A stretch of DNA of 64,000 bases, taken from assembly GCF_026151205.1 (NCBI RefSeq), contig NC_087079.1, positions 11,832,635 through 11,896,634 on the forward strand, written 5' to 3'. Each line of letters starts with the position of its first letter. Positions within the stretch are counted from its first letter, which is position 1. A model generated the notes under the pieces. The model did not search any database. It had not been told where the DNA came from and was given only the letters and a program-made list of their open reading frames with translations. Shown in pieces: positions 46,421-57,292 of the stretch. Source of the stretch: Bolinopsis microptera. Lineage: Eukaryota > Ctenophora > Tentaculata > Lobata > Bolinopsidae. Made by a program: the position numbers and the translations under genes.

Positions 46421-49400
46421 GGGCCGGGGGCAGATCAAGAGTTTACATTTAATTGATAGAATATAACGTATTTTGCTTCTAGTCTTTAGAAATTATTATA
46501 AGTGCCATGCTACTTTTGTTACTATGATATAAATGTTATTTTATTGTAGGGTTTGAGAAAGAGCTAACTTAACACGTCACGTGTTAGCCTATTTGAATAT
46601 TAAATATCTGTAGCAACCAAATATTTTATTATTATTATTATCGAACTTTACACAAATCCAAAGTAGTTACTAAGAACATCCTAAAGACCTGATAAGTCTA
46701 CTTTCAGAAAGACTTGCAGAACTGAAAACTTACTATAAATGCAAAAAATGTAACTTAAAACTGAAATTATCAAACTAAACAAATTCAAAATAAATTTCTC
46801 CACAATTGGCGGTTCGAGGCTAATTGTGGAGAAATTTAACCCTTATAATTATCGGGGATAATTTTTCTCCGCCCCACCTATCTTCTGGTTTTATCTGTTA
46901 CTAATGAAATAAGTCAGTGGTCGTTCGAAATCCAAGGAGGCTAGTAATTGTTAAATTGCCAATTTAGATTATATTTTAGAGCAAGCTCAAGTTTTATAAG
47001 CTTTAATGTGGTTAAAGAAGTGTCTAATCTAGTTAGACGCTACAATAATCACTTGTAGGGGGGGGGGGGGGTGTAACAATTATAGCTCGCTAGTTTGTAA
47101 TTACCTGCCACTTCCACCACCCTTCACATGAGGTAACAGAGTCCCAGATATTGGGTCTCCTGTGTAGTAATAACCACTCTGAGAGCATTAGTAGGATTAA
47201 CAGGCTCACTAGCTATACAAACTACGTGCTGTGTGGTTGTAAGATAAATAAAGTAATTCCCAGGTTACAGGCTCTAATCACTGAAATATAAGGAATCTTG
47301 ATAGTTAAGATGTACAATATATAATATCAAGTATATAAGTATATAATAGTATATGGACACGTTCATTTGAGTTTGAGGATATTGGTAAATATAAGTGACC
47401 CTATTAAAAGGCACAGTGTAGTTGACTTAGTCACACTATGAAATTACACAAACCCTTGATGGTTAGGATAATCGTCTCATCCTCTAGGCTAACTTTGTCA
47501 CATAACGATATCTTAATCAGGTGATAAGATATCGCTTAAATACGGCCGGCACGGAAATGGTTACATTGTCACACTATAAACATGTGACAGTGTAAATATG
47601 GACCCCTTGCTGCCGTTTTTGAACAAAATTTTGAGTGTCCAGTTGATTGGATGGGTACATATGACCATTACCTACATATTTGAAGACTTTTTTCGTTAGA
47701 TGGTGCACTCAGGTTTACTCTGTCACACATTTAAGAAAATATGTGAACAATGTTTAGGGAACCCTGATAAGCAATGCTGAGTAGTGTAGGTTTAGTTAAT
47801 GGCCTGGAAGTGCTAGGAATTGTTATTATATCATATAGTCGCAAGGAATTAAAACACAGAAGGCACAGACAAGTTTACTTTGTCACATAATCTTGATGAT
47901 ATCTGAACATGTGTGAAATTGAACAAATAATGATATACCAGCTTAAACCCTTTGTATTACGTACTATGGATCAAACAACACTGCTAGTACCATGCACCAG
48001 TCACATAAATCATTATCGAGTGGTAATATGTTAACAGTGTCACAATTAAACTACCGCAACATGGTCAAAAATAGGGTAATTTTGTCACAAACAAATTATT
48101 ATAACTCTGTCAGCTCCTTGCTGGCAAAATAACTAGTTTATCGAAATTTTTTTGATGATAAAATTACATAGTATTCTAATAGAGGTATAGTTCTTCAAAA
48201 TAGGGGCAAGACATGTTTACTTTGTCACATCAGTTATTATAAGAGTTAGGTAATCGTCATCAGATTAACCGATCTTTTTCGTAGTATGGATCGATTAATA
48301 TAGGCAATAAAGCATCCTAATTCCTATGCCAATTTTAACACACTATCTTGATATTGTTGGGGCAGGAAAAGGTAATTTTGTCACATTTTTAGTGACTTTG
48401 AAAAATTTAACCTAAAATTGCTAAACTTGAGCTCTGATGTTCTGGACAATATTCTACCAATCGTTTCTGAAAGAGTATTGAATTCTAATACAGTTATAGA
48501 TCTTCAAAATAGGGGCAAGACATGTATACTTTGTCACATCAGTTATTATTAGAGTTAGGTAATCGTCATCACATTAACATATATTCTTTTGTAGTTTGGA
48601 TTGATTTATTTAGGTAATAAAGCAGCCTATGCTAATTTTTACACACTATCTTGAAATTGTTGGGGCAGGAAAAGTTAATTTTGTCACATTTTTAGTGACT
48701 TTGACAAATTTAACCTAAAATTGTTAAACTTGAGCTCTGATGTTCTGGACAATATTCTACCAATTTTTTCTGAAAGAATGTTGAATTCTAAAAGAGTTAT
48801 AGAATATGTAGATCTTCAAAATAGGGGCAAGACATGTTTACTTTGTCACATCAGTTATTATAAGAGTTATTATAAGAGACTATTTCATTATATATTCATT
48901 GTTTTTAACCTATTTACGATTTCATATAATTTTTTGTGACAATGTAAACATCAACTGATCTTAACTTGCATCAACTACATTGTCATCATGTAAAGTTTTT
49001 CCGCCTTTCAAACCAAAATCAGATATAAATAATTCGCCCAAAATTTTAAATTCCATATATTGTGACAGAATTGACCTCATTTCCCAATAACCAAGTGCCT
49101 GTAATAGCTAACTATTCAAAGCAACATATTTTAGGGCTATGGTTGTTACTCCGTACTTGGTAGATCAACCATCAAATAATGAGTAAAAAGGGTTTTGAGG
49201 ACACCTCACAGTAGAATAGAGGTATGGTATTCTGAGTGTGACAAAGTTACCTAAATATTGCCTTGTAACCGTTCGATCCGTGCCCTTTAACCAATGTTGT
49301 ATCATAATTGTTAGATTGACCTAATCTACTATGTTTCAGACCAAGGAATGATAATTAGACAACTGCGGTTAACTAAGTCACAAAAATGTGACATTTGAAA

Positions 49401-52400
49401 CATTATAGTGCCTAACAACAATAGATTTTCTTTCTGAGCAGTGCATATGGGAGTATGGGTTACGTGGCTAATGTTCAGAACTTCTGAACGTGCTAGGTTA
49501 ATAGATGTCAAAATTAAGCCACTATCGTCAAAAACGCTATTATTTTTGTTTACCAATATCCTCAAACTCAAATGAACGTGTCCATATATATATAAGTATA
49601 TATTCCATAATTTTGATATCTTTCCACAAATTTTGAAATCGTGAAACCCATATCTCAGTTATAATAATTATCCGTTACAGGTAAATGTGGAACAGATCAC
49701 CTCCCCAGTTCCTCGCTCCATACCTCGCTCTATAAAGGATATCTACTCAGTGAGGGAGAGGTCGCCATGGCAACTACTTTCTCTACTTGCTTTCTGTGTT
49801 ACACCCCAGTCTCTCCCTCAGGGTGCTTACCATACTGTCAAACAGGTACTTAATGTTTAACAATGTGTGTTATAGCAATGTAGCTTACTACGAGGACCAA
49901 AAGTTTTTGATAATTCTCTGTTTTGACTTTAAGTTTTTTTTAAAGCGTACTGAGAGACTCCCTAACTCCCAGCTGCTGTTGCTGAGCCTGATAAGGACGG
50001 GTCCTGTAAGGGACCCCACCTCCCCTCTCTATCTGCCCACTAACTCCCTAACTCCCAGCTGCTGCTGCTGAGTCTGATAAGGACGGGTCCTATAAGGGAC
50101 CCCACCTCCCCTCTCTATCTTCCCACTAACTCACTAACTCCCAGCTGCTGCTGCTGAGCCTGATAAGGACGGGTCCTGTAAGGGACCCCACCTCCCCTCT
50201 CTATCTGCCCACTAACTCACTAACTCCCAGCTGCTGCTGCTGAGTCTGATAAGGACGGGTCCTATAAGGGACCCCACCTCCCCTCTCTATCTGCCCACTA
50301 ACTCACTAACTCCCAGCTGCTGCTGCTGAGCCTGATAAGGACGGGTCCTGTAAGGTACCCCACCTCCCCTCTCTATCTGCCCACTGCTCACCCCGACCAC
50401 CTCCCCTCTCTATCTGCCCACTAACTCACTAACTCCCAGCTACTGCTGCTGAGCCTGATAAGGACGGGTCCTGTAAGGGACCCCACCTCCCCTCTCTATC
50501 TGCCCACTAACTCCCTAACTCCCAGCTACTGCTGCTGAGCCTGATAAGGACGGGTCCTGTAAGGGACCCCACCTCCCCTCTCTATCTGCCCACTAACTCC
50601 CTAACTCCCAGCTACTGCTGCTGAGCCTGATAAGGACGGGTCCTGTAAGGGACCCCACCTCCCCTCTCTATCTGCCCACTAACTCACTAACTCCCAGCTG
50701 CTGCTGCTAAGTCTGATAAGGACGGGTCCTGTAAGGGACCCCACCTCCCCTCTCTATCTGCCCACTAACTCCCTAACTCCCAGCTGCTGCTGCTGAGCCT
50801 GATAAGGACGGGTCCTGTAAGGGACCCCACCTCCCCTCTCTATCTGCCCACTAACTCACTAACTCCCAGCTGCTGCTGCTGGGTCTGATAAGGACGGGTC
50901 CTGCAAGGGACCCCACCTCCCCTCTCTATCTGCCCACTAACTCACTAACTCCCAGCTGCTGCTGCTGAGTCTGATAAGGACGGGTCCTGTAAGGGACCCC
51001 ACCTCCCCTCTCTATCTGCCCACTAACTCACTAACTCCCAGCTGCTGCTGCTGAGCCTGATAAGGACGGGTCCTGTTACCTGTAAGGGACCCCACCTCCC
51101 CTCTCTATCTGCCCACTAACTCACTAACTCCCAGCTGCTGCTGCTGAGCCTGATAAGGACGGGTCCTGTAAGGGACCCCACCTCCCCCCTCTATCTGCCC
51201 ACTAACTCACTAACTCCCAGCTGCTGCTGCTGAGTCTGATAAGGACGGGTCCTGTAAGGGACCCCACCTCCCCTCTCTATCTGCCCACTAACTCACTAAC
51301 TCCCAGCTGCTGCTGCTGAGTCTGATAAGGACGGGTCCTGTAAGGGACCCCACCTCCAGCTCCCCTCTCTATCTGCCCACTTACTCACTAACTCCCAGCT
51401 ACTGTTGCTGAGTCTGATAAGGACGGGTCCTATAAGGGACCCCACCTCCCCTCTCTATCTGCCCACTAACTCACTAACTCCCAGCTGCTGCTGCTGAGTC
51501 TGATAAGGACGGGTCCTATAAGGGACCCCACCTCCCCTCTCTATCTGCCCACTAACTCACTAACTCCCAGCTGCTGCTGCTGAGTCTGATAAGGACGGGT
51601 CCTATAAGGGACCCCACCTCCCCTCTCTATCTGCCCACTAACTCACTAACTCCCAGCTGCTGCTGCTGAGTCTGATAAGGACGGGTCCTATAAGGGACCC
51701 CACCTCCCCTCTCTATCTGCCCACTGCTCACCCCGACCATCACCCCTCTCTCAACCTGCTCCTCCAGTCCCCTCACACTCTACACTCCTCTCGTCTCCTA
51801 GCTCTCATGGCTCTGTTAACTGATGTGCAGGTTTAGTTCTAGTGTGCTACTTTGTTAAATATACATGTATTTAGGTATTAATATTTGGGTTATTTTTTAC
51901 ATGAATTTTGAAATGTAATAATTTATCTATAATTTAAAACAAAAATCGAACTGTTTGACCTATTTGTTAGATTTTAAGGCCATTCAAAATTTGGACATAA
52001 GTCTTGAAACACCTGCACCCTGTACTTGTAGATTCCTAAGAAGTTTTATTACTTTAAAATCCCCTGTAAGTGAAAATCATAATATGAATTTGCTGAAGGA
52101 AAATTACAATTGTTATCCTTAATGTAGATTTTCCAGGCCTTTAAAAGTATGAACACTCTGGGTGGAGTGAGAGATGGGAACACACTTCACGCGGGGCTAT
52201 TAACCACCTCATCTGGTTTGTAGATTATAAGTTACTACCTACATGTTGCTTTAAGTTGCTTGAATATAGATTGTAACTATTTATCACACACACAGATATT
52301 TAACTATTTATTGTTGTTATTTATATACTAGTTTAAAACCCGTGCCCACGGCAGGGACTTCACTATCGCAGTTGAAATGCAAAAGTATAAACCCGCCGCG

Positions 52401-55400
52401 CCTATCACCTTAATAACACCAGAATGTGTGTGTGTGTGTGTGTCTGTCTGTCTGTGTGTAATTTCCGGTCGGTTACACAAAAAAAGCGGTAAGAGTTACG
52501 GGACTGGTTTTTTCGGTATAGTGCCGACAAAACTCTGATGAAGCCCATACGAAATTTTTTTTTAAATCGGCCGGTGGTAAGTGGTTTAATTGATGGTTTT
52601 GTACCACAAATGTTACATAAAATTGCTTGAGCAGAACAGCTAGAGTTACGGGGCTTGCTCTCTCTCTCTCATTACTGTATTATATGTGATAGCTGCATTT
52701 AAGTAGCGTCATAATTGGATTAGCCCGGAATATTCGCTGTAATGTAATACCATAAGCTTATTAGGGGAGGAGGACTGTTAGTGTTTGGGTTCTGTTTGGA
52801 CCGCATGAGAGAGAGAGTTCATACGACAATGTTATGCGTGTTTTCAAATATAATATGCGGGTGTGGTGCGGAGTTAACAAGGGTTAATTTCTATAACGAT
52901 TTAAAGAAAAATAGAAAGCGGTTCAAGAATCAAGACGGGAGTGATAAGGTGTAATACTCGGTCCCGGTGTTCAGACCTTATGATCATGGAGTGTGGTGCC
53001 TCATGGCTAATAATGACTGAAATATCCACAAGAAATAACTGATTATGAGATTATTGTTTAAGAAACTATTGGGTCACCTAATGCGGATTTTGACTCAGCG
53101 GGTAATTACTCCTACCCTTTTTAACTGCGGCAGTGAAATCCCGGCCGTAGGCCGGGTTACACTAGTTATATAATATATTCGAAAACATGCATCACATTTT
53201 CGTAGTTAAAACGGTGCAAAAGTATGAACTCGCTCAGTCCAAACACACCGCAATTTAATTGTGAATGCCTCTCACATATCTAATAGTAATAAGTGATAGG
53301 CAATCTTGAGGTCCCCTGCCAAATTACCTAATTATATAGTAAATCTGTAGTAACTATAAGGGGAGAGAGGTTGAGTAAGTGAGACACTTTAGTATCACAA
53401 TTCACATTTGGGTAAAAAATGATCAATTAAACCACTTACCACCGGCCGATTTAAAAAACCTTATTCATGTGGCTCGGTTAGAGTTTTGTCGGCACTATAC
53501 CGAAGAAATCAGCCCCGTAACTCTTACCGTTTTCTTGATAAAGCCGTTCGAAAATTACACGCGAACGAAAACACACATCTTGATATTATTAGTATAGATT
53601 ATTAATTTACATATTAATTATTCAATCATATACAACTAATTCTAACTACTGTATTGATACAGGTGGTGTAGCAGTGGTTAGTGATGTGGATCTAATGAAG
53701 AAGGAAGATGTGCTCTTATTAACATCTACTCTTCAAAACAGAGCTGTCATTATCGGCAAGAAGAAAACTGAAGTAATCCCTATTAATTTAAACATTGTAC
53801 CCCCCCCCCCCCTGTAGCTGTGCACATTGTACCCCCCCCCCCCCTGTAGCTGTGCACATTGTACCCCTCCCCCCCCATATCATGTAGCTGTGCACATTGT
53901 ACCACCTGTGGCCTGTAGCTGTGGACATTGTACCCCCCTGTAGCTGTGCACATTGCACCCCCCCTGTAGCTGTGGACATTGTACCCCCCTGTAGCTGTGC
54001 ACATTGTACCCCCCTGTAGCTGTGCATATTGTACCCCCCCTGTAGCTGTGCACATTGTACCCCCCTGTAGCTGTGCACATTGTACCCCCCTGTAGCTGTG
54101 CATATTGTACCCCCCTGTAGCTGTGCACATTGTATCCCCCCTAGCCTGTAGCTGTGCATATTGTACCCCCCCCCCCCCTGTAGCTGTGCATATTGTACCC
54201 CCCTGTAGCTGTGCACATTGTACCCCCCCCCCCTCCTGTAGCTGTGCAAATTGTACCCCCCCCCCTGTAGCTGTGCACATTGTACCCCTCTTTCGTGCGC
54301 ACTATGTGTTGTCTGGCCCTTGTTTTGCACAGTAAAATTACTAGTCACTTCAGTAGTGTTAACCTCAGATATTCCCCCTGGAATGTGCTATTTGGGGTTA
54401 TCAGTCTAACACAACAAAGTCATCTACTTCTGCCTGGGACATTGTATATAAGGTACCATGATTACTCTTTACACTGTTACACTGTTACACTGTTACACTG
54501 TTTCGCATTACTCACTACACATTACATATTAAACTGTTACACTGTGTCATGTGTTACACTATATATAGGTTACAAAGGAATGCGACGAGACTGCAAGTAT
54601 TGAGAATGTTCTAGAAGGAAGTACTGAAAGTTTACTACCTGAGGTAGATGTTAAGGCTTACTTAGCACTCGCCTCTACCATCTGTGTGCAGGTTTTATAT
54701 GTTTTAATGTTTTCTGATTAGGCGTAACATTTATATTACAGGTGTAACATTTATATTATAAAGATTTTGCAGCTGTTTTTATTAACTTTCACTGCAAAGT
54801 TGTTAAAGTGTGTAAGTTATTATTTGTTTTCAGTATGATAAGAGTTGCACGAGGCTGATAGCAGGATACTGCCAGGCCTCTAAGTCAGTTAGATACGGTA
54901 GTGACTGTGAACAACCACAGCATGCCTCCTATACACTTCACCTGTTGGCGGGAAACCACTCCAGGATCAACTTTAGGGATATTGTGAGTTAAAGCTCCTG
55001 GTTCGTTAAACCTGTTAAACAGTTTGTCTCAATAGATAGTTTTGTTTGACGCTATTTTGTGTGATGGTAGGTAGTATAGACCTTGTTACAGTGTTGATTA
55101 CAGGTACTGGATGTTGATGCAGTGGCCGCTATAAAACTGTACGAAGAGAGCTTATTGTCGTCTCAACATTACTCCTCTGTACACATAACGACCTCCACTC
55201 ACATAAATCCAGGTTATTATTAGATAATTAATAATTAGATAATTAATAACTAGATAATTAATAATTAGGGCAGGGTAAATTAGGACAAACTTTACTGTCA
55301 CTGCGCTTCAATGCTGAAGTATTGTAAATACTTGTTGTTTATTGATAAAACTTTGGTGGAAACAATCTGCATATTGTTACAAATCCCCCTCCCCCCCGCC

Positions 55401-55570
55401 CCCCCCCCCCAACATATAATAATATGACAATGTACATAATACTGTTACAAGGCGACGAAGATGAGTATTTAGGTGACAATGTAGACGGAGCAATGGAACA
55501 GTTTTACTCCAAATTAGTTCAGTTCTGTTCGACTCATATTGCTGGATTCTCTCCTCATAACGAAGATTGA
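38913..55570 (+). CDS. MCMDC2: MCM domain-containing protein 2 (MCMDC2), 15 exons
   Basis: Exons 38913-38987, 39540-39668, 39825-39950, 40090-40205, 40575-40704, 40857-40950, 46292-46365, 49681-49845, 51657-51830, 52137-52215, 53663-53772, 54569-54691, 54834-54983, 55104-55212 and 55452-55570 join in phase to 590 codons plus stop (vertebrate MCMDC2 is about 680, so an N-terminal exon may be missing). Recognised landmarks are PYTQSTQYRCSAEFC with a second pair CTEC (zinc ribbon), GAYHTVKQLLLLSLIRT, a Walker-B-like GGVAVVSDVDLMKKED, and C-terminal VLDVDAVAAIKLYEESLL. The family is the MEI-217/MEI-218-related meiotic MCM paralogue needed for recombination in animals; nuclear action in meiotic cells is inferred. 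Walker B has D-x-D instead of the usual DE, so ATPase activity is doubtful. Intron 6 hosts an opposite-strand gene. Confidence 0.85.
41351..44959 (-). CDS. Secreted protein with four near-identical Ig-like domains (6 exons), nested in MCMDC2 intron 6
   Basis: Exons in transcript order are 44959-44707, 44472-44116, 43827-43471, 43182-42826, 42645-42289 and 41871-41351, together 733 codons plus stop. The first encodes a signal peptide (MTMLSVKLILGLVFLSVAAE) and a Lys/Cys-rich segment. Each of the next four is exactly 357 nt, phase 1-1, and encodes one Ig-like domain (ITCSIAAPEEDHTFEMYVNG ... HNDTSIYCTSY) with several N-glycosylation sequons. They differ by only a few residues. The last exon (EWTPIFNSTSNEVG ... 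DYFTTEYTVMQF) encodes an unrecognised C-terminal domain. No membrane segment is seen, so secretion is likely. The ATG follows a splice-acceptor-like ttttttcag, implying a 5' UTR exon. Ig repeats suggest a recognition or adhesion role, but none is shown. Confidence 0.8.
41945..42150 (-). mobile_element. SINE fragment (same family as 12470-12815)
   Basis: Shares its body with the SINE at 12470-12815 (attccaacagccac, gaagccgaaggatt, ggccagtgacgg, taccatactttctt, cccgatttctcga) but lacks the tRNA-like head. It lies in the intron before the last exon of the Ig gene. Confidence 0.7.
42158..44100. repeat. Tandem duplication of an Ig exon plus flanking intron (about 645-bp unit)
   Basis: Exon starts recur at 42289, 42826, 43471 and 44116: spacings 537, 645 and 645. 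Introns are copied with the exons. The spacers hold a small minisatellite, ccctatattcccgctaaatc plus taccagagagg and cgactgtg (42180-42265, 42755-42800, 43285-43460, 43930-44095), whose copy number explains the unequal spacing. Near-identity of exon and intron indicates recent duplication or gene conversion. Confidence 0.9.
44960..46291. other. Rest of MCMDC2 intron 6
   Basis: AT-rich sequence with G-rich tracts (45276-45289, 45451-45482). It should contain the promoter and 5' UTR exon of the nested Ig gene, but no convincing motif was found. Confidence 0.4.
46792..46837. other. Perfect-arm hairpin in MCMDC2 intron 7
   Basis: The arm aaatttctccacaatt is mirrored as aattgtggagaaattt around a loop of about 14 bp containing ggttcgag. 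Function unknown; it may be a terminator-like or transposon remnant. A 41-bp G-run lies nearby (46391-46428). Confidence 0.6.
47350..49588. mobile_element. 2.2-kb terminal-inverted-repeat element with mirrored TTTGTCACA motifs
   Basis: Termini are perfect inverted repeats of about 39 bp: tatatggacacgttcatttg at the left, and caaatgaacgtgtccatata at the right end. The flanks are TA-rich, so the target duplication (possibly TA) cannot be delimited. The interior has about 18 copies of a ttgtcaca-type motif: predominantly ttgtcaca in the left two thirds and its complement tgtgacaa in the right third. It also has three tandem copies of a roughly 310-bp unit (starts near 48203, 48514 and 48826, each with aggggcaagacatg). 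No transposase is visible, so it is non-autonomous. It lies in MCMDC2 intron 7. Confidence 0.8.
49945..51725. repeat. Exon-derived minisatellite, 86-bp unit, at the MCMDC2 exon 9 acceptor
   Basis: About 20 copies of an 86-bp unit precede and merge into exon 9 (51657-51830). Each unit carries cccactaactcactaactcc, with two branch-point-like ctaac motifs, then cag, then the first 69 nt of the exon (LLLLSLIRTGP-RDPTSPLYLPT). The last unit is the real exon start; only it continues into the rest of the exon. One internal copy (about 50385-50400) contains gctcaccccgacca, which belongs to the exon continuation, showing exchange between exon and array. Unit length is not a multiple of three, so the array must be spliced out or used selectively. 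Confidence 0.92.
52325..53168. mobile_element. Non-autonomous inverted-repeat element in MCMDC2 intron 10
   Basis: The left end (ctagtttaaaacccgtgccc, 52328 onward) is mirrored by the right end (ggccgggttacactag, ending about 53165), with cgg-ccg-rich inner parts and ttcact/agtgaa. This ACCCG...CGGGT end type is common in invertebrate MITE-like elements. No coding content. Confidence 0.6.
53410..53608. mobile_element. Inverted partial copy of the preceding element
   Basis: Complement of about 52480-52600: accacttaccaccggccgat, agttttgtcggcactatacc and cccgtaactcttaccg appear in reverse order, ending ttattagtatagatta. The two copies in opposite orientation could pair over about 150 bp in the unspliced MCMDC2 transcript. 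Confidence 0.65.
53795..54292. repeat. Minisatellite, 26-bp unit, after the MCMDC2 exon 11 donor
   Basis: About 18 copies of ctgtagctgtgcacattgta plus a variable run of C. The array begins about 25 bp after the donor of exon 53663-53772. The opposite-strand open frames (MCTATGG, QLQGG repeats) are repeat artefacts. A small gttacact repeat follows at 54473-54502. Confidence 0.9.
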
Positions 55571-57292
55571 AATATTATGTTACTTATGCATTATGTTACA
55601 AGAATTTTCTGTTATATAAAAGTTGTCTCAATTCATATACTTACTTACTTTCATTATAGAATTAAAATTGTAATTATATGAGTTTAAATTCTGAAATTTC
55701 GGTTTTAACATTTTTGTGTATAATTCTATTATTTATCACACAACGGTTCAGATATTATGACTATGGTTAACAATTTTTGTTGAAAATTATGTGAATTTTG
55801 TAATTTTGTAACAGCATGTTTCATTGTTTGCGTATTCTCTAATACCTTAGTAACATCATGTTTCATTGTTTGCGTCTTCCCTAATACCTCAGTAACAGCA
55901 TGTTTCATTGTTTGCGTATTCCCTAATACCTTAGTAACAGCATGTTTCATTGTTTGCGTATTCCCTAATACCTTAGTAACAGCATGTTTCATTGTTTGCG
56001 TATTCCCTAATACTTCAGTAACAGCATGTTTCATTGTTTGCGTATTCCCTAATACCTCAGTAATGTTCAGGCTGAATTATCTGAGCTCTTGGGCATTAAG
56101 TTGAAGGAGCGTGTCCCTTGATCCAGCTCACTAATTACACGTGTCTAGACCACTGCCTCCCCACACAGCAACATGTCGGGCTAGTTAAAGTTCCAGAAAC
56201 TGGACACTTTATCTGCCAATAGAGTTCCCTAAAGATTTTTAACACAGCGTCACGGTAACTGCATGTTGCAAAATAGCACCTGCCTAATGATCGGACACCA
56301 ACGCTCTAACAATGTTTAGTGATTCCAAGCGGGGCCTAATAGCTCGCCTCATGTTTGATTTGTTTTCAGTTCTCAAGTTAAATCCGAACCTCTGTTGTAA
56401 AATAAATCGACGAATTATCAACTAATACTGTCTAAAATCTTAATTCAACTTTATCGGGATTATCTATAATTTATGAATAATATCGGCCTCTATAATACTT
56501 CTTATTTGCATGTGACAAATCATTTATACATTTCATCATAAAATACACATAAAATTCAAACACGCCAATAATTCTGACACCCTGCTGTATGAGTCTATCT
56601 GTTGTTGCTAGTAATTCTAAAGTTAAAAGGTTAAAGTGCATATCAACGCACTAAACTACGAAGTAAGGAGTGTGTGAACGAGTTGGCCTGCAAGTGTTTG
56701 CACTATTATACCAGGTTACCAGGTTACCAGGTTGTATACCAGGTTACTGGTATTACTGAGATCCTCTTCAACCAGGATATTATTACCCTGCTATTATACC
56801 TTCTTCTTACTTTACAATAGTTCACAGTTTCATTGTGTCCCTCCAAACTATCTCTTCTATTTCCTCTTCTAATTCCACTTCTATTTCCACTGTTGTTTAT
56901 CTGAATTTATCTCTTCTTTTCAAATTATTGTTATCTGTACCAGCCAGAACTTAACACAATTCAATTTTATTGATCAGCTTCGACAAAATCGTAAAAGAAC
57001 GAACACAGAGAAGGACTAGAGTAACTCACTAAAAATGTGTATGATATCTGTGTAGCTAAGTTCTCTTAGCCAGTATCTATGGACATTCCCAACTGAGTGA
57101 AACTATATCAGGAGGTGGTTAACATGTGACTGCTCACGAGCTGAGGAAAGCAGCTACAGTTGACACGTGAAACGAGAAGCATTGCTCGAAATAACCCGTC
57201 TGATTTTCCGGGCATTGTGCCTCTCGTGTCTCTTGTGTCTCTTGTGTTTCTATACCATTTTAGAATCTGCGCGCTAACACCAAACGATTTCC
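55571..57292. repeat. MCMDC2-SUZ12 intergenic region with 42-bp minisatellite
   Basis: About six copies of a 42-bp unit containing agcatgtttcattgtttgcg and tattccctaatacc lie at 55811-56068. The remainder (56070-57290) shows no gene. It includes a cggtaact/ccaggttaccaggtt cluster near 56709-56750 and must contain the SUZ12 upstream region. Confidence 0.7.

Noticed and set aside
53783-54348. Minus-strand open frames of QLQGG/MCTATGG repeats
   Set aside because: They follow the 26-bp C-rich array in an MCMDC2 intron.
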